In this document: positions 43,487 to 52,651 of the stretch, in pieces | How positions within the stretch are numbered: position 1 is the first letter of the stretch | Layout: every line of letters begins with the position of its first letter | Origin: HXMU1420-2 sp017643305 | GTDB taxonomy: Bacteria; Pseudomonadota; Alphaproteobacteria; Rhodobacterales; Rhodobacteraceae | NCBI GenBank assembly: GCA_965217135.1 | Contig: OZ244249.1 | Coordinates: 3,844,001 to 3,908,000, forward strand | Direction: 5' to 3' | Length of the DNA: 64,000 nt | Translations under genes and position numbers: made by a program | Notes under the pieces: model-generated | What the model saw: the letters and a program-made list of their open reading frames with translations, nothing else | What the model was told of the DNA's origin: nothing | The model's database searches: none

Positions 43487-44086
43487 GCGAGTGTTGTTGT
43501 CCGCAAGAGCGGCCTGCAGGTCCGGATCATCATCTTCGTAATACCGGAACTCGGTCACGCCTGGCAGCTGCGAAAGCTGCTTGGACAGAGCGGCTGGGAA
43601 CATTGTCGGTGTGACACTTTCGAAGCCCTCCAGCTGACGCAAGATCCTGCCGACAGAATCGGCGCAAAGCGCGTCCGCAACAGGCCCGGCCTGTTTTGCC
43701 AATTCAAAAGCCAGTTCTGCTTGTTCCGGCGAAACTCGGAATGTCTGCGACAGCACGTGGTAAGTGCTGCGCGCATGGCCGCTGCGATAATAGAATTCGA
43801 CGTTCGGTGTAATACCATACAGAACATCGTTCCGTTCCGGCACGACATCCAGATAAAACGACCCGGCGGGATCAAATATTACGCGCTGGGATGCGTTGAT
43901 CAACATCGCCGAATGCCCACCACCGCCGGTCTGGTTCCGGATCACTGTGTAGACGGTGATATAAGCCGGGCCCGGATCGCGGTATGAGGCTGCTCTGATT
44001 GCTGCGTCGTCCGCGTAAACTGCAGGTTTCGTCGAACAGGCCGCCAGCGGAAGCACCAGGGCCATAAGGCACAGGATCAGACGCAT
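43463..44086 (-). CDS. Predicted lipoprotein of unknown family
   Basis: A 207-residue protein with a lipoprotein signal (MRLILCLMALVLPLAACS, lipobox LAAC, Cys near residue 17). The body contains YITVYTVIRNQTGGGGHSAM near 41, where the GGGGHSA stretch could be part of a cysteine peptidase-like or lipid-binding fold, and ends in EFRYYEDDDPDLQAALADNN. No established family comes to mind. It precedes the end of azlD on the opposite strand and follows the small COX IV gene on its own strand. Confidence 0.72.
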   Translation of the reverse strand: MRLILCLMALVLPLAACSTKPAVYADDAAIRAASYRDPGPAYITVYTVIRNQTGGGGHSAMLINASQRVIFDPAGSFYLDVVPERNDVLYGITPNVEFYYRSGHARSTYHVLSQTFRVSPEQAELAFELAKQAGPVADALCADSVGRILRQLEGFESVTPTMFPAALSKQLSQLPGVTEFRYYEDDDPDLQAALADNNTRLAAQKKQ

Positions 44087-44101
44087 ACCGGAACCCAAAA
44101 A

Positions 44102-44236
44102 TCAGGACGCGAAAATGGCCAGGAACACCAGTACCGCGATGACAGCAATTGCCAGCCAGGTGCCTGCCTTGATGAAACCTTCGAAGGTCTTTTCCTGTTC
44201 GGTAATGTCCATGGTACCATGTTTGTAATCGGACAT
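44102..44236 (-). CDS. aa3-type cytochrome c oxidase subunit IV (small)
   Basis: A 44-residue protein encoded from ATG 44236 to TGA 44102: MSDYKHGTMDITEQEKTFEG then FIKAGTWLAIAVIAVLVFLAIFAS. The charged N-terminus with T-M-D-I-x-E-Q-E-K-T-F-x-G-F, followed by one membrane helix, is the bacterial aa3-type COX subunit IV pattern (as in Rhodobacter and Paracoccus). A GGATG-type site lies before the start. It is an accessory subunit of the terminal oxidase and is usually not essential. It is far from the main cta genes here. Confidence 0.9.
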   Translation of the reverse strand: MSDYKHGTMDITEQEKTFEGFIKAGTWLAIAVIAVLVFLAIFAS

Positions 44237-44330
44237 GATCATCCTTTCTATCCGTGTTTAGTCGCTGAATACTGGATTCGATGAGCGCTGTCACCACGTG
44301 TTGGCGGCACAGGTCGTCGCGGGGCCGAGA

Positions 44331-46127
44331 TCACTGTTTGACCGTCTCCAGCCCAATGATATCCGCCAGCGAAAGCAGCAAGCGCTCCGGTGCGCTCAGC
44401 TGCGCCCGCACCTCCAGAACCTTGCGTGCAGTGGCCGGATCGTCGGTGATCAGCCCGTCCACCCCACGCGAAATCATGCGCGACATGCCCAAAGCATCAT
44501 TTACCGTCCACGCATAGATCGCCTTGTCCGCATCGTCCGCTTCGCGGATGCGGCGGGGGGTCGCGGTGACGGTGCTGACGGCGACGAAATCCCCCTCCAA
44601 CCCCACCAGGTCCCCGATGGCCGTGGCTGCCAGAACCCCGGCACGCCAATCGGGCCGCAAGGCGCGCATTTTCTGTACCGCCGGGTATTTCAGGGACATG
44701 ACCGCGATCTGATCAGCCATGCCCGCAGCCTCCACCAGATCAACAACCTTCTGTTCCAGCGCCACGTCATGGCCGTAATATTTCAGTTCGATCAGCAGCT
44801 TGGACCGGTCGCGCGTCTGTTCCAGAACATCCCGCAACAGCGGCGTACGTTCCCCGGCAAAGGCCGGGTCGAACCGCTCGCCAATGTCGATTTCGGCCAA
44901 ATCGGCCAGGGTCGCATCCCAGATTTTCAGTTCCACCCCTGCGACCTTCATGAAGTCGCTGTCATGGATCACTGCGACTTCCCCGTCTGCGGTTTCCTGC
45001 ACATCGATCTCAATCCAGTCCGCGCCCGCTTCGATCCCGTGCTCAATCGCGGCGGTGGTATTTTCCGGGTAGTGCAGCGCACCGCCGCGATGGGCGATAA
45101 TCTCCACCTCATCCTTGGGCGAAACCGTATCCAACACCAGTGCGCCACCGATCAGACCCGCAGCGGCCAGCCCTGACAGAACCAGCGCGCCAAGCGCGGG
45201 GTGCGCCAGATGCGGGGGATCTTCAGTTTCACGGTCCGTGGACGGCAAGATGCGGTCAATCACTCGGGCCAGGGCTGCCAGCGAGACCGCGTTCAGCACG
45301 AGGTTGGCCATCGCCCAGATAATCACCGCCACCAGCACTATCGTCAGCGCCAGCCGCAGGCCACCATCGATGGGCGCCAGGTTGGCGACAAACCCCGTCA
45401 CGCCGCCGATCACCGCCGCCGCCAGAGCCCGCACCACCAGCCAGATGGCGATCTTGCGCACGATGTCCAGCTTCATGCCCTCTGTCCGCGCCGCGCTTTC
45501 GGCAAAGGCGTGGGAGGCAGGCGTATCCGTGAACAGCACCAGATGTACTGACAGAACCCATGAACTGAGCCGCACGACCAACAATACTGCGCCAATGGCT
45601 AACACCGCAGCAATCGACGCCCCGGTTCGCAGAAACTCTGGCGGGCGGGTGCTGAGGTAATAGTTGATGTCGTAATCCGTAAGTCGCGTCAGATAAAGAT
45701 ACCCGGCAATCGCCACGAAGGGCGCGGCAATCAGCAGAACACGCAGCACGAACAGAACGGCAAACACCAAAAGCCGCGTCAGTCGCCCCACCACACGTTC
45801 ATAAGACGCACGCAGGACCTGGCGCAGCCCGCCCCCTGCCCGCTGGGCGGATGCGATCAGCGCAAATCCCAAAACCTCGGCCACCAGCAAGGTGGCAATC
45901 ACAAGGATTCCAGCGATCAAGCCAACCGGGCTCAGCAGGAAGCCGGCGATATCCTGATCAGTCAACGCACTTTGATCTGACAGGGAAACCGCCAGTTTGA
46001 TCATACCCGCTACGAACGGGACAATCAGGGCAAAGGCCAGGATCTGCACTGACAGATAAACAGCGCTAAACAGATACCCTCGTTTCAGCGCATATCCATA
46101 AGCTGAAAGAACAGTCCCGTTCGCCAT
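44331..46127 (-). CDS. Glycerophosphodiester phosphodiesterase with membrane domain
   Basis: A 598-residue protein. The N-terminal half (to about 330) has six or so membrane helices of the glycerophosphoryl diester phosphodiesterase membrane-domain type. The C-terminal half is a GDPD domain with the catalytic IAHRGGALHYPENTTAAIEH near residue 348 (His and Arg), EIDVQETADGEVAVIHD near 376 (metal ligands and second catalytic His), and YAWTVNDALGMSRMISRGVD near 547. It splits glycerophosphodiesters from phospholipid turnover. It is convergent with nothing and precedes the DUF6173 operon on the same strand. Confidence 0.92.
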   Translation of the reverse strand: MANGTVLSAYGYALKRGYLFSAVYLSVQILAFALIVPFVAGMIKLAVSLSDQSALTDQDIAGFLLSPVGLIAGILVIATLLVAEVLGFALIASAQRAGGGLRQVLRASYERVVGRLTRLLVFAVLFVLRVLLIAAPFVAIAGYLYLTRLTDYDINYYLSTRPPEFLRTGASIAAVLAIGAVLLVVRLSSWVLSVHLVLFTDTPASHAFAESAARTEGMKLDIVRKIAIWLVVRALAAAVIGGVTGFVANLAPIDGGLRLALTIVLVAVIIWAMANLVLNAVSLAALARVIDRILPSTDRETEDPPHLAHPALGALVLSGLAAAGLIGGALVLDTVSPKDEVEIIAHRGGALHYPENTTAAIEHGIEAGADWIEIDVQETADGEVAVIHDSDFMKVAGVELKIWDATLADLAEIDIGERFDPAFAGERTPLLRDVLEQTRDRSKLLIELKYYGHDVALEQKVVDLVEAAGMADQIAVMSLKYPAVQKMRALRPDWRAGVLAATAIGDLVGLEGDFVAVSTVTATPRRIREADDADKAIYAWTVNDALGMSRMISRGVDGLITDDPATARKVLEVRAQLSAPERLLLSLADIIGLETVKQ

Positions 46128-46195
46128 CTTGCCTGCCTTTCCGACTGGTTCACATTATTGAACGCGAGAATGCGATGCATCGCAAGCGGCAGGCT

Positions 46196-46630
46196 TCAGT
46201 CGCTGTCCAGTTCCGCCGCCAGCCGGAACCCAATTCGGTTAGCTTCTGCGGTCTTATCGCGTTTTGGCAGCGCCCGCAGCAGCACGCTCAGCTGACTGAC
46301 ATGTTGCACCAGCTGCGTCTTGGCTCCAGTCGGATCGGTGCCGTAAAACGTGATGATGTCCGGATCAAAGAACCCCATGCCTTCGATCCGCAGCACGCCC
46401 GCATCGCTTCCGGCAAAACCCATAGCGACCTCGTGTTCCGCATCCAGCTGCTTTTCGAAGTTTTGGATGTACAGGATCATGCGTTCATAAGCCCATTGTG
46501 CCGGGCTCTTCTGCGTGACCGGTTTTTTCAGACCCTCGGGCAGATTCTCAACGACGGTCTGTGCGCCAGGGTCGGCATGCACCTCGCGCGCACGGGGAAC
46601 ACCCGCCTGCTCCATTTCGCCGTCTGCCAT
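46196..46630 (-). CDS. DUF6173 family protein
   Basis: A 144-residue soluble protein starting at ATG 46630. The core is KSPAQWAYERMILYIQNFEK near residue 41, EVAMGFAGSDAGVLRIEGMG near 67, FFDPDIITFYGTDPTGAKTQ near 87 and LVQHVSQLSVLLRALPKRD near 107. I recognise this as the Rhodobacteraceae family called DUF6173, function unknown. It is the last gene of an acyl-CoA dehydrogenase, MBL hydrolase and DUF6173 set on the minus strand, with an 11-base gap to the MBL gene. Confidence 0.8.
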   Translation of the reverse strand: MADGEMEQAGVPRAREVHADPGAQTVVENLPEGLKKPVTQKSPAQWAYERMILYIQNFEKQLDAEHEVAMGFAGSDAGVLRIEGMGFFDPDIITFYGTDPTGAKTQLVQHVSQLSVLLRALPKRDKTAEANRIGFRLAAELDSD

Positions 46631-46641
46631 GTTTCCCCCTT

Positions 46642-47688
46642 TTACGAGCGCGCCTGATACACCCAAGCTCCGTCTGCACGCAGGGCGCGCGTGACCTGCC
46701 CTGTTTGGTAAAGATGGCTCACATGTGCCACCGCTTCAACCAGCGCCAGCCCATATTCGGTTTCCCCGATTGACCGGCGGAACAACGGCATGAAACATTC
46801 CGACGCCGATTTCGGCTTATCCAGATGGTCGCGCAGACGGTCCAGCGCACTGTGGTGGTTCTCCAGCAGCTGACGCATCCGAAGCGGCGCGCCAGTGAAC
46901 GGCAGCTTATGACCACCCAAAACCAACTGGTCCGGTGTGGTCAGCCGCGCCAACCGTTCACAGCTTTCGATCCAATCGCCTACCGGGTCGGCCATGGGTT
47001 CAGTCGGGTAGACCCCCAGGTTCGGGCTGATCGAAGGCAGGATCTGGTCCCCGGCAAGAACCAGGTGATCGTCCCGGCTCCAGAACGTGGCATGTTCCGG
47101 CGCGTGACCATCGCCGATATGGATATCCCACATGCGCCCACCAAAGGTGATCTGGTCACCCTGCTTGATCCGGGTAAAGCCCAGCGGCAGCGGCGCCACC
47201 ATGTCGGCAAAGTTAAAGGGCCGCTCTGCGACACGCTTGGCCAGAATTTCCGGGTCCATTCCCGTCGTCCGCCAGAACGCGATGGTTTCTTCGGGAACCT
47301 GTGTCTGCACATCCAGCGTCAGCATCCGCCCCAGAAGCCAACTGGTCCGCGTCGTGATCAGCTCCGCGCCGTGGTCGGTCTGAAACCAGCCTGCCAGCCC
47401 GATATGGTCAGGGTGATGATGTGTGGCGATCACCCGATTCACCGGTCGTCCGCACATCGGTCCGTCTAGCAATTTGCCCCAGATTTCCCGTGTCTTGCGG
47501 TCGTCAAACCCGGTATCCACGATGGTCCAGCCATCGCCGTCATCCAGTGCGTAGACATTCACATGGTCCAGCTTCATCGGCAGCGGCAGGCGCATCCATA
47601 GCACGCCATCTGCCACTTCGATGGCTTCGCCGGGACCCGGCGCATCGCGAAACGGGTAACTCAGCACTTCGGGCGGATCACCGTCCAT
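46642..47688 (-). CDS. MBL-fold metallohydrolase
   Basis: A 348-residue metallo-beta-lactamase-fold enzyme. Seen: DDGDGWTIVDTGFDD near residue 50, the metal motif THHHPDHIGLAGWFQ near 89 (HxHxDH type), GHAPEHATFWS near 194 with a His, LAGDQILPSISPNLGVYP near 211 with the bridging Asp, and LGGHKLPFTG near 257. A C-terminal winged-helix-like extension (about 275-345) is typical of LACTB2-type hydrolases. It starts 2 bases after the acyl-CoA dehydrogenase stop, so the pair is likely coupled, which suggests a thioester or ester hydrolysis step, though this is inference. Confidence 0.9.
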   Translation of the reverse strand: MDGDPPEVLSYPFRDAPGPGEAIEVADGVLWMRLPLPMKLDHVNVYALDDGDGWTIVDTGFDDRKTREIWGKLLDGPMCGRPVNRVIATHHHPDHIGLAGWFQTDHGAELITTRTSWLLGRMLTLDVQTQVPEETIAFWRTTGMDPEILAKRVAERPFNFADMVAPLPLGFTRIKQGDQITFGGRMWDIHIGDGHAPEHATFWSRDDHLVLAGDQILPSISPNLGVYPTEPMADPVGDWIESCERLARLTTPDQLVLGGHKLPFTGAPLRMRQLLENHHSALDRLRDHLDKPKSASECFMPLFRRSIGETEYGLALVEAVAHVSHLYQTGQVTRALRADGAWVYQARS

Positions 47689-47690
47689 CC

Positions 47691-49406
47691 TCAGGCCGCC
47701 AGATCATCCGCGCTCAGCGCGTAGAGCCCATCAGCCCCCTGCTGTGCCTGCGCCAGCAACCCGGCATGTTCCGGCAATAGCCGCTGGATATAAAACCGCG
47801 CCAGCGCCTCGCGCCGCCCGCCCTGGTCCGCCATCGCCGCCGACAGGTGGTAATGCGCGCCCAGAACCCGCGCAAAGGCGCGCAGATAGGCAACCGCACC
47901 GGCAAACCGCTGATTCATGTCTTTCTGTTCCACCAGCCAATCAGTGGCTTCACGCAGGCTTTCTGTGGCTTCCCAGACCGAGTTGGCCAGATCTGGCAGG
48001 ACGTCGCGCGCAGCCTCGGCTGCGGCTTCGATTTCGTCCAGCAGACGCCCGGCTTCTCCCCCGCCATCCATCATCTTGCGACCGACGAGGTCCATGGCCT
48101 GAATGCCGTTTGTACCTTCGTAGATAGATGTCACTCGCACATCGCGCACATACTGCGCTGCGCCTGTTTCTTCGACAAAACCCATGCCACCATGCACCTG
48201 CACGCCCATCTGGGCCACATCCAGCCCGACATCAGTACCAAACGCCTTGGCAATTGGGGTCAGCAACGCCGCGCGCGCCTTCCACTCCGCATCACCAGTG
48301 GCAGTCTGCATATCAATCGCGACAGCACAGGCCAGCGCAATAGACCGCGCGGCAAAGATGTCCGCCTTCATTGACGCCAGCATGCGGCGCACATCGGCAT
48401 GGTCCAGAATTGTCCCAGTACCATCGCCCACCGGCGTGCGGCCCTGTTTGCGGTCATTGGCAAAGGCCAGCGCGTGCTGATACGCACCTTCGGCCGCGCC
48501 GATGCCCTGGCACCCGACGCCCAGACGCGCGTTGTTCATCATCGTGAACATCGCGGCCATGCCGTTATGCGGCTCACCCACAAGCCAGCCTGTGGCGTTG
48601 TCATATTCCATCACACAGGTCGGCGACCCGTGCAGGCCCATCTTGTGCTCCAGGCTGACCACGCGCAACGAATTGGCAACGCCCGCTTCGCCGTTCTCGT
48701 CCGGGATACGCTTGGGCACCAGGAACAGCGAAATACCCTTAGTCCCGGGCACCCCATCGGGCAGCCGCGCCAACACCAGGTGGCAGACGTTTTGGGTAAA
48801 GTCGTTATCACCCCAGCTGATGTAAATCTTCTGCCCGCTCACCGCGTAGGTGCCATCGCCGTTCGGTTCCGCCTTGGACCGCAGAGCACCCACATCGGAC
48901 CCAGCCTGCGGCTCCGTCAGGTTCATAGTCCCCGACCATTCGCCGGAGGCAAGCTTGGGGATGTATAGCTCTTTCAGCGCATCGCTGGCATGGTGTTCCA
49001 GCGCCTCGATCTGACCCTGGCTCATCAACGGAGCCAGCTGCAGCGACAGGCACGCCGCGCTCATCATGTCATTCACGCAGGAGGCCAGCGCAATCGGCAG
49101 GCCCATACCGCCATATTCCGGATCCCCGTTCATCCCAATCCAGCCACCTTCGGCAATCGCCTGCCAACCGTCAGAAAACCCGGGCGAGGTGCGGACCACG
49201 CCATTTTCCAGAAAGGCGGGTGTAAGATCGCCATTGCGTTGCAGCGGTGCGATGATGTCATCACACATTTTGCCTGCTTCCTGCAGGATGGCCGAAACCA
49301 TGTCTCCGCCCGCTTCAGAAAAACGGTTGGTTTCGGGTACCGTGTCGTATCCAACAACGTGGTTGAAGATGAACTCGTAATCTTGAACCGGAGCGCGAAA
49401 TGGCAT
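47691..49406 (-). CDS. Acyl-CoA dehydrogenase (DmdC-type subfamily)
   Basis: A 571-residue FAD enzyme longer than classical acyl-CoA dehydrogenases (about 380) because of an N-terminal extension and an extra C-terminal domain (about 450-571). Seen: MPFRAPVQDYEFIFNHVVGY at the start, GTMNLTEPQAGSDVGALRSK near 155, KIYISWGDNDFTQNVCHLVL near 188, HKMGLHGSPTCVMEYDNATG near 253, and GMGFVEETGAAQYVRDVRVT near 406 with the catalytic-region Glu. This subfamily includes the methylmercaptopropionyl-CoA dehydrogenase DmdC of roseobacters and several fatty acyl-CoA enzymes; the substrate cannot be decided here. Electrons would go to ETF and ETF-QO. Confidence 0.93.
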   Translation of the reverse strand: MPFRAPVQDYEFIFNHVVGYDTVPETNRFSEAGGDMVSAILQEAGKMCDDIIAPLQRNGDLTPAFLENGVVRTSPGFSDGWQAIAEGGWIGMNGDPEYGGMGLPIALASCVNDMMSAACLSLQLAPLMSQGQIEALEHHASDALKELYIPKLASGEWSGTMNLTEPQAGSDVGALRSKAEPNGDGTYAVSGQKIYISWGDNDFTQNVCHLVLARLPDGVPGTKGISLFLVPKRIPDENGEAGVANSLRVVSLEHKMGLHGSPTCVMEYDNATGWLVGEPHNGMAAMFTMMNNARLGVGCQGIGAAEGAYQHALAFANDRKQGRTPVGDGTGTILDHADVRRMLASMKADIFAARSIALACAVAIDMQTATGDAEWKARAALLTPIAKAFGTDVGLDVAQMGVQVHGGMGFVEETGAAQYVRDVRVTSIYEGTNGIQAMDLVGRKMMDGGGEAGRLLDEIEAAAEAARDVLPDLANSVWEATESLREATDWLVEQKDMNQRFAGAVAYLRAFARVLGAHYHLSAAMADQGGRREALARFYIQRLLPEHAGLLAQAQQGADGLYALSADDLAA

Positions 49407-49549
49407 GATGTACCTCTTTTTTTATCTCACGGCTGGTAGCAACGCGTGATCCGGCGGGCTTGGCACAGCACAATCCACCGGATATGGGTCTGTTCCTGCT
49501 TTTCAGAACAGCAGGACAATGTGCAATTAAAACGCAGCGTCACCGAAAC

Positions 49550-50512
49550 ATGAACCGCGAAACCACATTGCAGCTGTCCGCGTCACCGCAGGATATCGCC
49601 CGCGCGGCAAACTTGGTTTTGGCAGGCAAACAAGTCGCGTTTCCCACCGAAACCGTATACGGACTTGGCGCAGACGCCACCAATGGGGCGGCCGTCGCCG
49701 GAATCTACGCGGCCAAAGGACGGCCCAGCTTCAACCCGCTGATCGCCCATGTGGCGGACCCTGCTGCCGCTGCCCGTCTGGTGCAGTGGGGCGATATGGC
49801 ACAGTGCCTGGCTGATGCTTTTTGGCCCGGCCCGCTCACACTTGTCCTCCCCCTGCGCTCTGGCCATCCGGTGGCCTCTCTGGTCACCGCCGGACTGCCC
49901 ACGCTGGCGATCCGCGTGCCTGCACACCCTACCGCCCGCGCGTTGCTGGCCAAAGTGGACCGCCCGGTTGCCGCACCTTCCGCCAACCCGTCGGGCCAGA
50001 TCAGCCCAACCACCGCCGCGCATGTGCTGGAAGGTCTGAACGGCAAGATCGCCGCAGTGCTGGATGACGGACCCTGCCACATTGGGCTTGAATCCACGAT
50101 CGTCGGGCTCGACCCGGTCCCGACCCTGCTCCGCCCCGGTGGTGTCCCGACCGAGGCGGTGGAGCAGGTACTGGGTCAGCCACTGGCAACCCCTCGCGCC
50201 TCATCAGGCATCACCGCGCCGGGCCAGATGACATCACATTACGCGCCGTCCGTTCCCGTTACGTTGAACCAGACAGAACCCGCACAGGGCGGAGTTCTTC
50301 TGGGGTTCGGAGATACAAACGGCACAATCAACCTGTCTTGCACCGGCGACCTGGGCGAAGCCGCAGCCAACCTGTTCGACCACCTGCACCGCCTGAACGC
50401 CATGGCCCGCCCCATTGCTGTGGCACCTATCCCCGAAAACGGGCTCGGTGCAGCGATCAACGACCGCCTGCGCCGCGCTGCAGCCGACCGGGATGACCGG
50501 GGCGACCTTTAG
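49550..50512 (+). CDS. L-threonylcarbamoyladenylate synthase (Sua5 type)
   Basis: A 320-residue protein for the t6A modification of ANN-decoding tRNAs, forming threonylcarbamoyl-AMP. The YrdC domain has VAFPTETVYGLGADATNGAA near residue 29, KGRPSFNPLIAHV near 55, and PSANPSGQISPTTAAHVLEG near 142. A linker SSGITAPGQMTSHYAPSVPV near 222 leads to a C-terminal Sua5 domain, so this is the long Sua5 form rather than short TsaC. ATG 49550 gives the normal start; the gene is divergent from the acyl-CoA dehydrogenase. Confidence 0.94.
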   Translation: MNRETTLQLSASPQDIARAANLVLAGKQVAFPTETVYGLGADATNGAAVAGIYAAKGRPSFNPLIAHVADPAAAARLVQWGDMAQCLADAFWPGPLTLVLPLRSGHPVASLVTAGLPTLAIRVPAHPTARALLAKVDRPVAAPSANPSGQISPTTAAHVLEGLNGKIAAVLDDGPCHIGLESTIVGLDPVPTLLRPGGVPTEAVEQVLGQPLATPRASSGITAPGQMTSHYAPSVPVTLNQTEPAQGGVLLGFGDTNGTINLSCTGDLGEAAANLFDHLHRLNAMARPIAVAPIPENGLGAAINDRLRRAAADRDDRGDL

Positions 50513-50661
50513 AACAAAGGACCTTTCAACCACAGCCTACAAGCGCCAAGGCCATTTTCTTTGAAAGTGTACGGACCGGAACTTTGAACCCCGATTCCCC
50601 GAGTAATTGGCTGATTTTGCTGCGCCCAACCCGCTTTTAATCAGATATTTGAGCAAGTTAA

Positions 50662-50937
50662 TTGACGCTGAAGGGCAGGAAAGCAGCACACTCTACAGCC
50701 GCAGGTTCTGAATACGATTTCCGGTTGAGTTTTGACCTAAGTGTGCGGCTGGAATTTGATAGCTCACGGATCAGTTCTGATCACGGCCTTCTGCTCTATC
50801 ATGAGCTTGATGAAGCCCTTGGTCTTTTCAAAACAACAGTTCGGTTTCTTTGAGACACCCGCACAAGTGAGAATGGCGTCCCTACTTTGTTGGGTCTGTT
50901 ACGCCAGTCGGTAATTGGCCGTCTGGCGTCCTCATAA
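50662..50937 (+). pseudogene. IS1380-type transposase remnant
   Basis: One frame carries the N-terminal part of an IS1380-family transposase: VRLEFDSSRISSDHGLLLYH and ELDEALGL, then a TGA at 50851-50853, then in the same frame DTRTSENGVPTLLGLLRQSV and IGRLASS before TAA at 50935-50937. The order (substrate-like beta strand, ELD...LGL, DxRT, G-L-L-R-Q-S-V-x-G-R-L-A-x-Y-E-D) is that of the family, but the catalytic core is missing and internal stops are present. It lies in the lower-G+C patch 50.5-52 kb and marks an old insertion. Confidence 0.65.
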
Positions 50938-51081
50938 AGCAGAATCCACAGCAGTAAGCACAGCGGTGCCACTGAAAACCTTAAATTGTCTAATTCGAGA
51001 GACCAATCATGCCTCCGACTTGAAGATTGCAGCAAAAACTGCCAACGTCAGCGCAACAACAAATTACTTGAGAAGTATCCG

Positions 51082-51489
51082 TTGAAAAACTGGCTTGTTC
51101 TACCGTTTCTGGCTTGTCTAACAACTCCTGCATTCGGCAAAGACGCCTATCCACCGCTTGACGTTCTGTTGTCCACATCAACCTCGGTGATCGGTCAACC
51201 ACTCGAATATCCGGATGGCACGCCCAAAATTACATCTGCGATTGTGACTATGATGCCCGGTCAGGCAACGGGATGGCACCATCATGATGTGCCGCTGTTT
51301 GCGTATATTCTCGAAGGGGAACTTACAGTCGATTACGGACCCGACGGGAAAAAAACATACAAAACCGGCGACAGTTTCATAGAAGCGTTCAAAACGGAAC
51401 ATAACGGTGTGAACACCGGTACGACCCCGGCGCGCATCCTTGCCGTGTTTGCAGGATCTGACGACGCGCAGAATACCGTTACGGACTAG
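51082..51489 (+). CDS. Exported cupin-domain protein
   Basis: A 135-residue protein from the likely start TTG 51082 (earlier codons give no signal peptide). Residues 1-18 are a signal sequence (KNWLVLPFLACLTTPAFG). The cupin core is VTMMPGQATGWHHHDVPLFA near 50, with HHH metal ligands, ILEGELTVDYGPDGKKTYKT near 71, DSFIEAFKTEHNGVNTG near 93 with a further His, and ARILAVFAG. Exported cupins of this kind are common near toxic-ion or redox genes; no role is shown. It is lower in G+C than its surroundings and lies beside an IS remnant, which suggests acquisition. Confidence 0.75.
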   Translation: MKNWLVLPFLACLTTPAFGKDAYPPLDVLLSTSTSVIGQPLEYPDGTPKITSAIVTMMPGQATGWHHHDVPLFAYILEGELTVDYGPDGKKTYKTGDSFIEAFKTEHNGVNTGTTPARILAVFAGSDDAQNTVTD

Positions 51490-51679
51490 GGCACTTTGGC
51501 GGCCTCGCTGTTCACAGCCCCCACAGGTTTGTGAGATTACAAGCGGATATGCCTGGTAAGCCTGTGTGCCCCAACAGCACAATCGAAAAGAGGCCACGCT
51601 TTAACCCCCCGACATATCAGGTGTTAGCGAAGTACTCTGACTGCGCAAATTTTTGAGCAAGCCCGGCTGATTTGTCAAT

Positions 51680-51947
51680 TTAGGGCTTGAGAATCGCGGC
51701 CAGCTTCCGCATCGGGGCCGGATCTCGAATGTCGGGGATAGGCTCAAGGTCTGCGTTGTACATCGCGGCTGAGCTAGCGGCCCCGAAACGGTCAATTTCA
51801 CGTTCCAAGCTTCCAGCCGCTGCCGCCAGCCCGTTTGTTTCGGTTAGCTCTTGGCGACCGCTGATAAGATTTTCAACAGGATGTTCATCCGCTGAACTAC
51901 AGCTGCAAAACTCTGGTAAAACTGGTTTACAGGTTTCTACCCCGGTC
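51680..51947 (-). other. Orphan coding remnant of unknown origin
   Basis: One minus-strand frame stays open from the end of yqgE (about 51947) to a TAA at 51680-51682 and reads like protein: ISGRQELTETNGLAAAAGSL, EREIDRFGAASSAAMYNADL, EPIPDIRDPAPMRKLAAILK. It has no start of its own and no ribosome site, so it looks like the 3' end of a lost gene, or chance. I do not recognise the family. The flanking 51490-51679 shows no gene. Confidence 0.3.
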
Positions 51948-52505
51948 TCACGCGCGCCCGGCTGCTGCCGAAAGCCCCTTGGGATCCACCCCCAGCGATT
52001 TCAGCGCCGCGCTCCACTTGTCTTCGTCATCCAGCGCGAAAACCAGATGCTGGTCCGCATCGACTGTCAGCCACCCGTTCTCCGCTATCTCGGCTTCCAA
52101 CTGCATGGGCCCCCAGCCGGCATAGCCCAGCATCATCAGCGCCCGATCCGGTCCGTCGCCCACAGCGATATCTTCAAGAATATCCAGCGTGGCCGTCATC
52201 GCAAAATCATCGTTCACCTTCAGCGTCTGCAGCGAAGATTGGTATTCCGCTGAATGCAGCACGAAGCCCCGCGCACTTTCCACAGGCCCGCCATAATGCA
52301 CTGGCCTGTTGCTCCTGTCGCCATGGAGCTGGATGTCCAACTGTTCTAGCAGGTCGAATAGGCTCACGCCGGAGCCGGGTTTGTTCACGATCAGTCCCAT
52401 CGCCCCTTCGTCCGAATGGGAACACATGAACACAACCGAGTGTTCAAATCTCGGGTCGCCCATCCCGGGCATGGCAATCAACAGTTTGCCAGTTAGATCA
52501 ATCAT
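51948..52505 (-). CDS. YqgE/AlgH family protein
   Basis: A 185-residue protein of the UPF0301 (YqgE/AlgH) family: LTGKLLIAMPGMGDPRFEHS at the start, VVFMCSHSDEGAMGLIVNKP near 23, VHYGGPVESARGFVLHSAEY near 70, and ALMMLGYAGWGPMQLEAEIA near 125. Function is not established. ATG 52505 was chosen because the family begins with the I-D-L-T-G-K-L-L-I-A-M-P motif; the upstream frame is not conserved. It is divergent from the DsbD-domain gene, with about 150 bases for promoters. Confidence 0.93.
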   Translation of the reverse strand: MIDLTGKLLIAMPGMGDPRFEHSVVFMCSHSDEGAMGLIVNKPGSGVSLFDLLEQLDIQLHGDRSNRPVHYGGPVESARGFVLHSAEYQSSLQTLKVNDDFAMTATLDILEDIAVGDGPDRALMMLGYAGWGPMQLEAEIAENGWLTVDADQHLVFALDDEDKWSAALKSLGVDPKGLSAAAGRA

Positions 52506-52651
52506 GTAGCTCAATACATCGCCAAAATAAATTTTGATACCTTCAGTTTGACAAGCGAATGCCGCCTTCGCAAGCGCGGATAATGTCGCGCATCGCGGCC
52601 CATGACCCGATTGTGACTTGGATTTTAGCTTGCCCGAGGTCACATAGGGGT

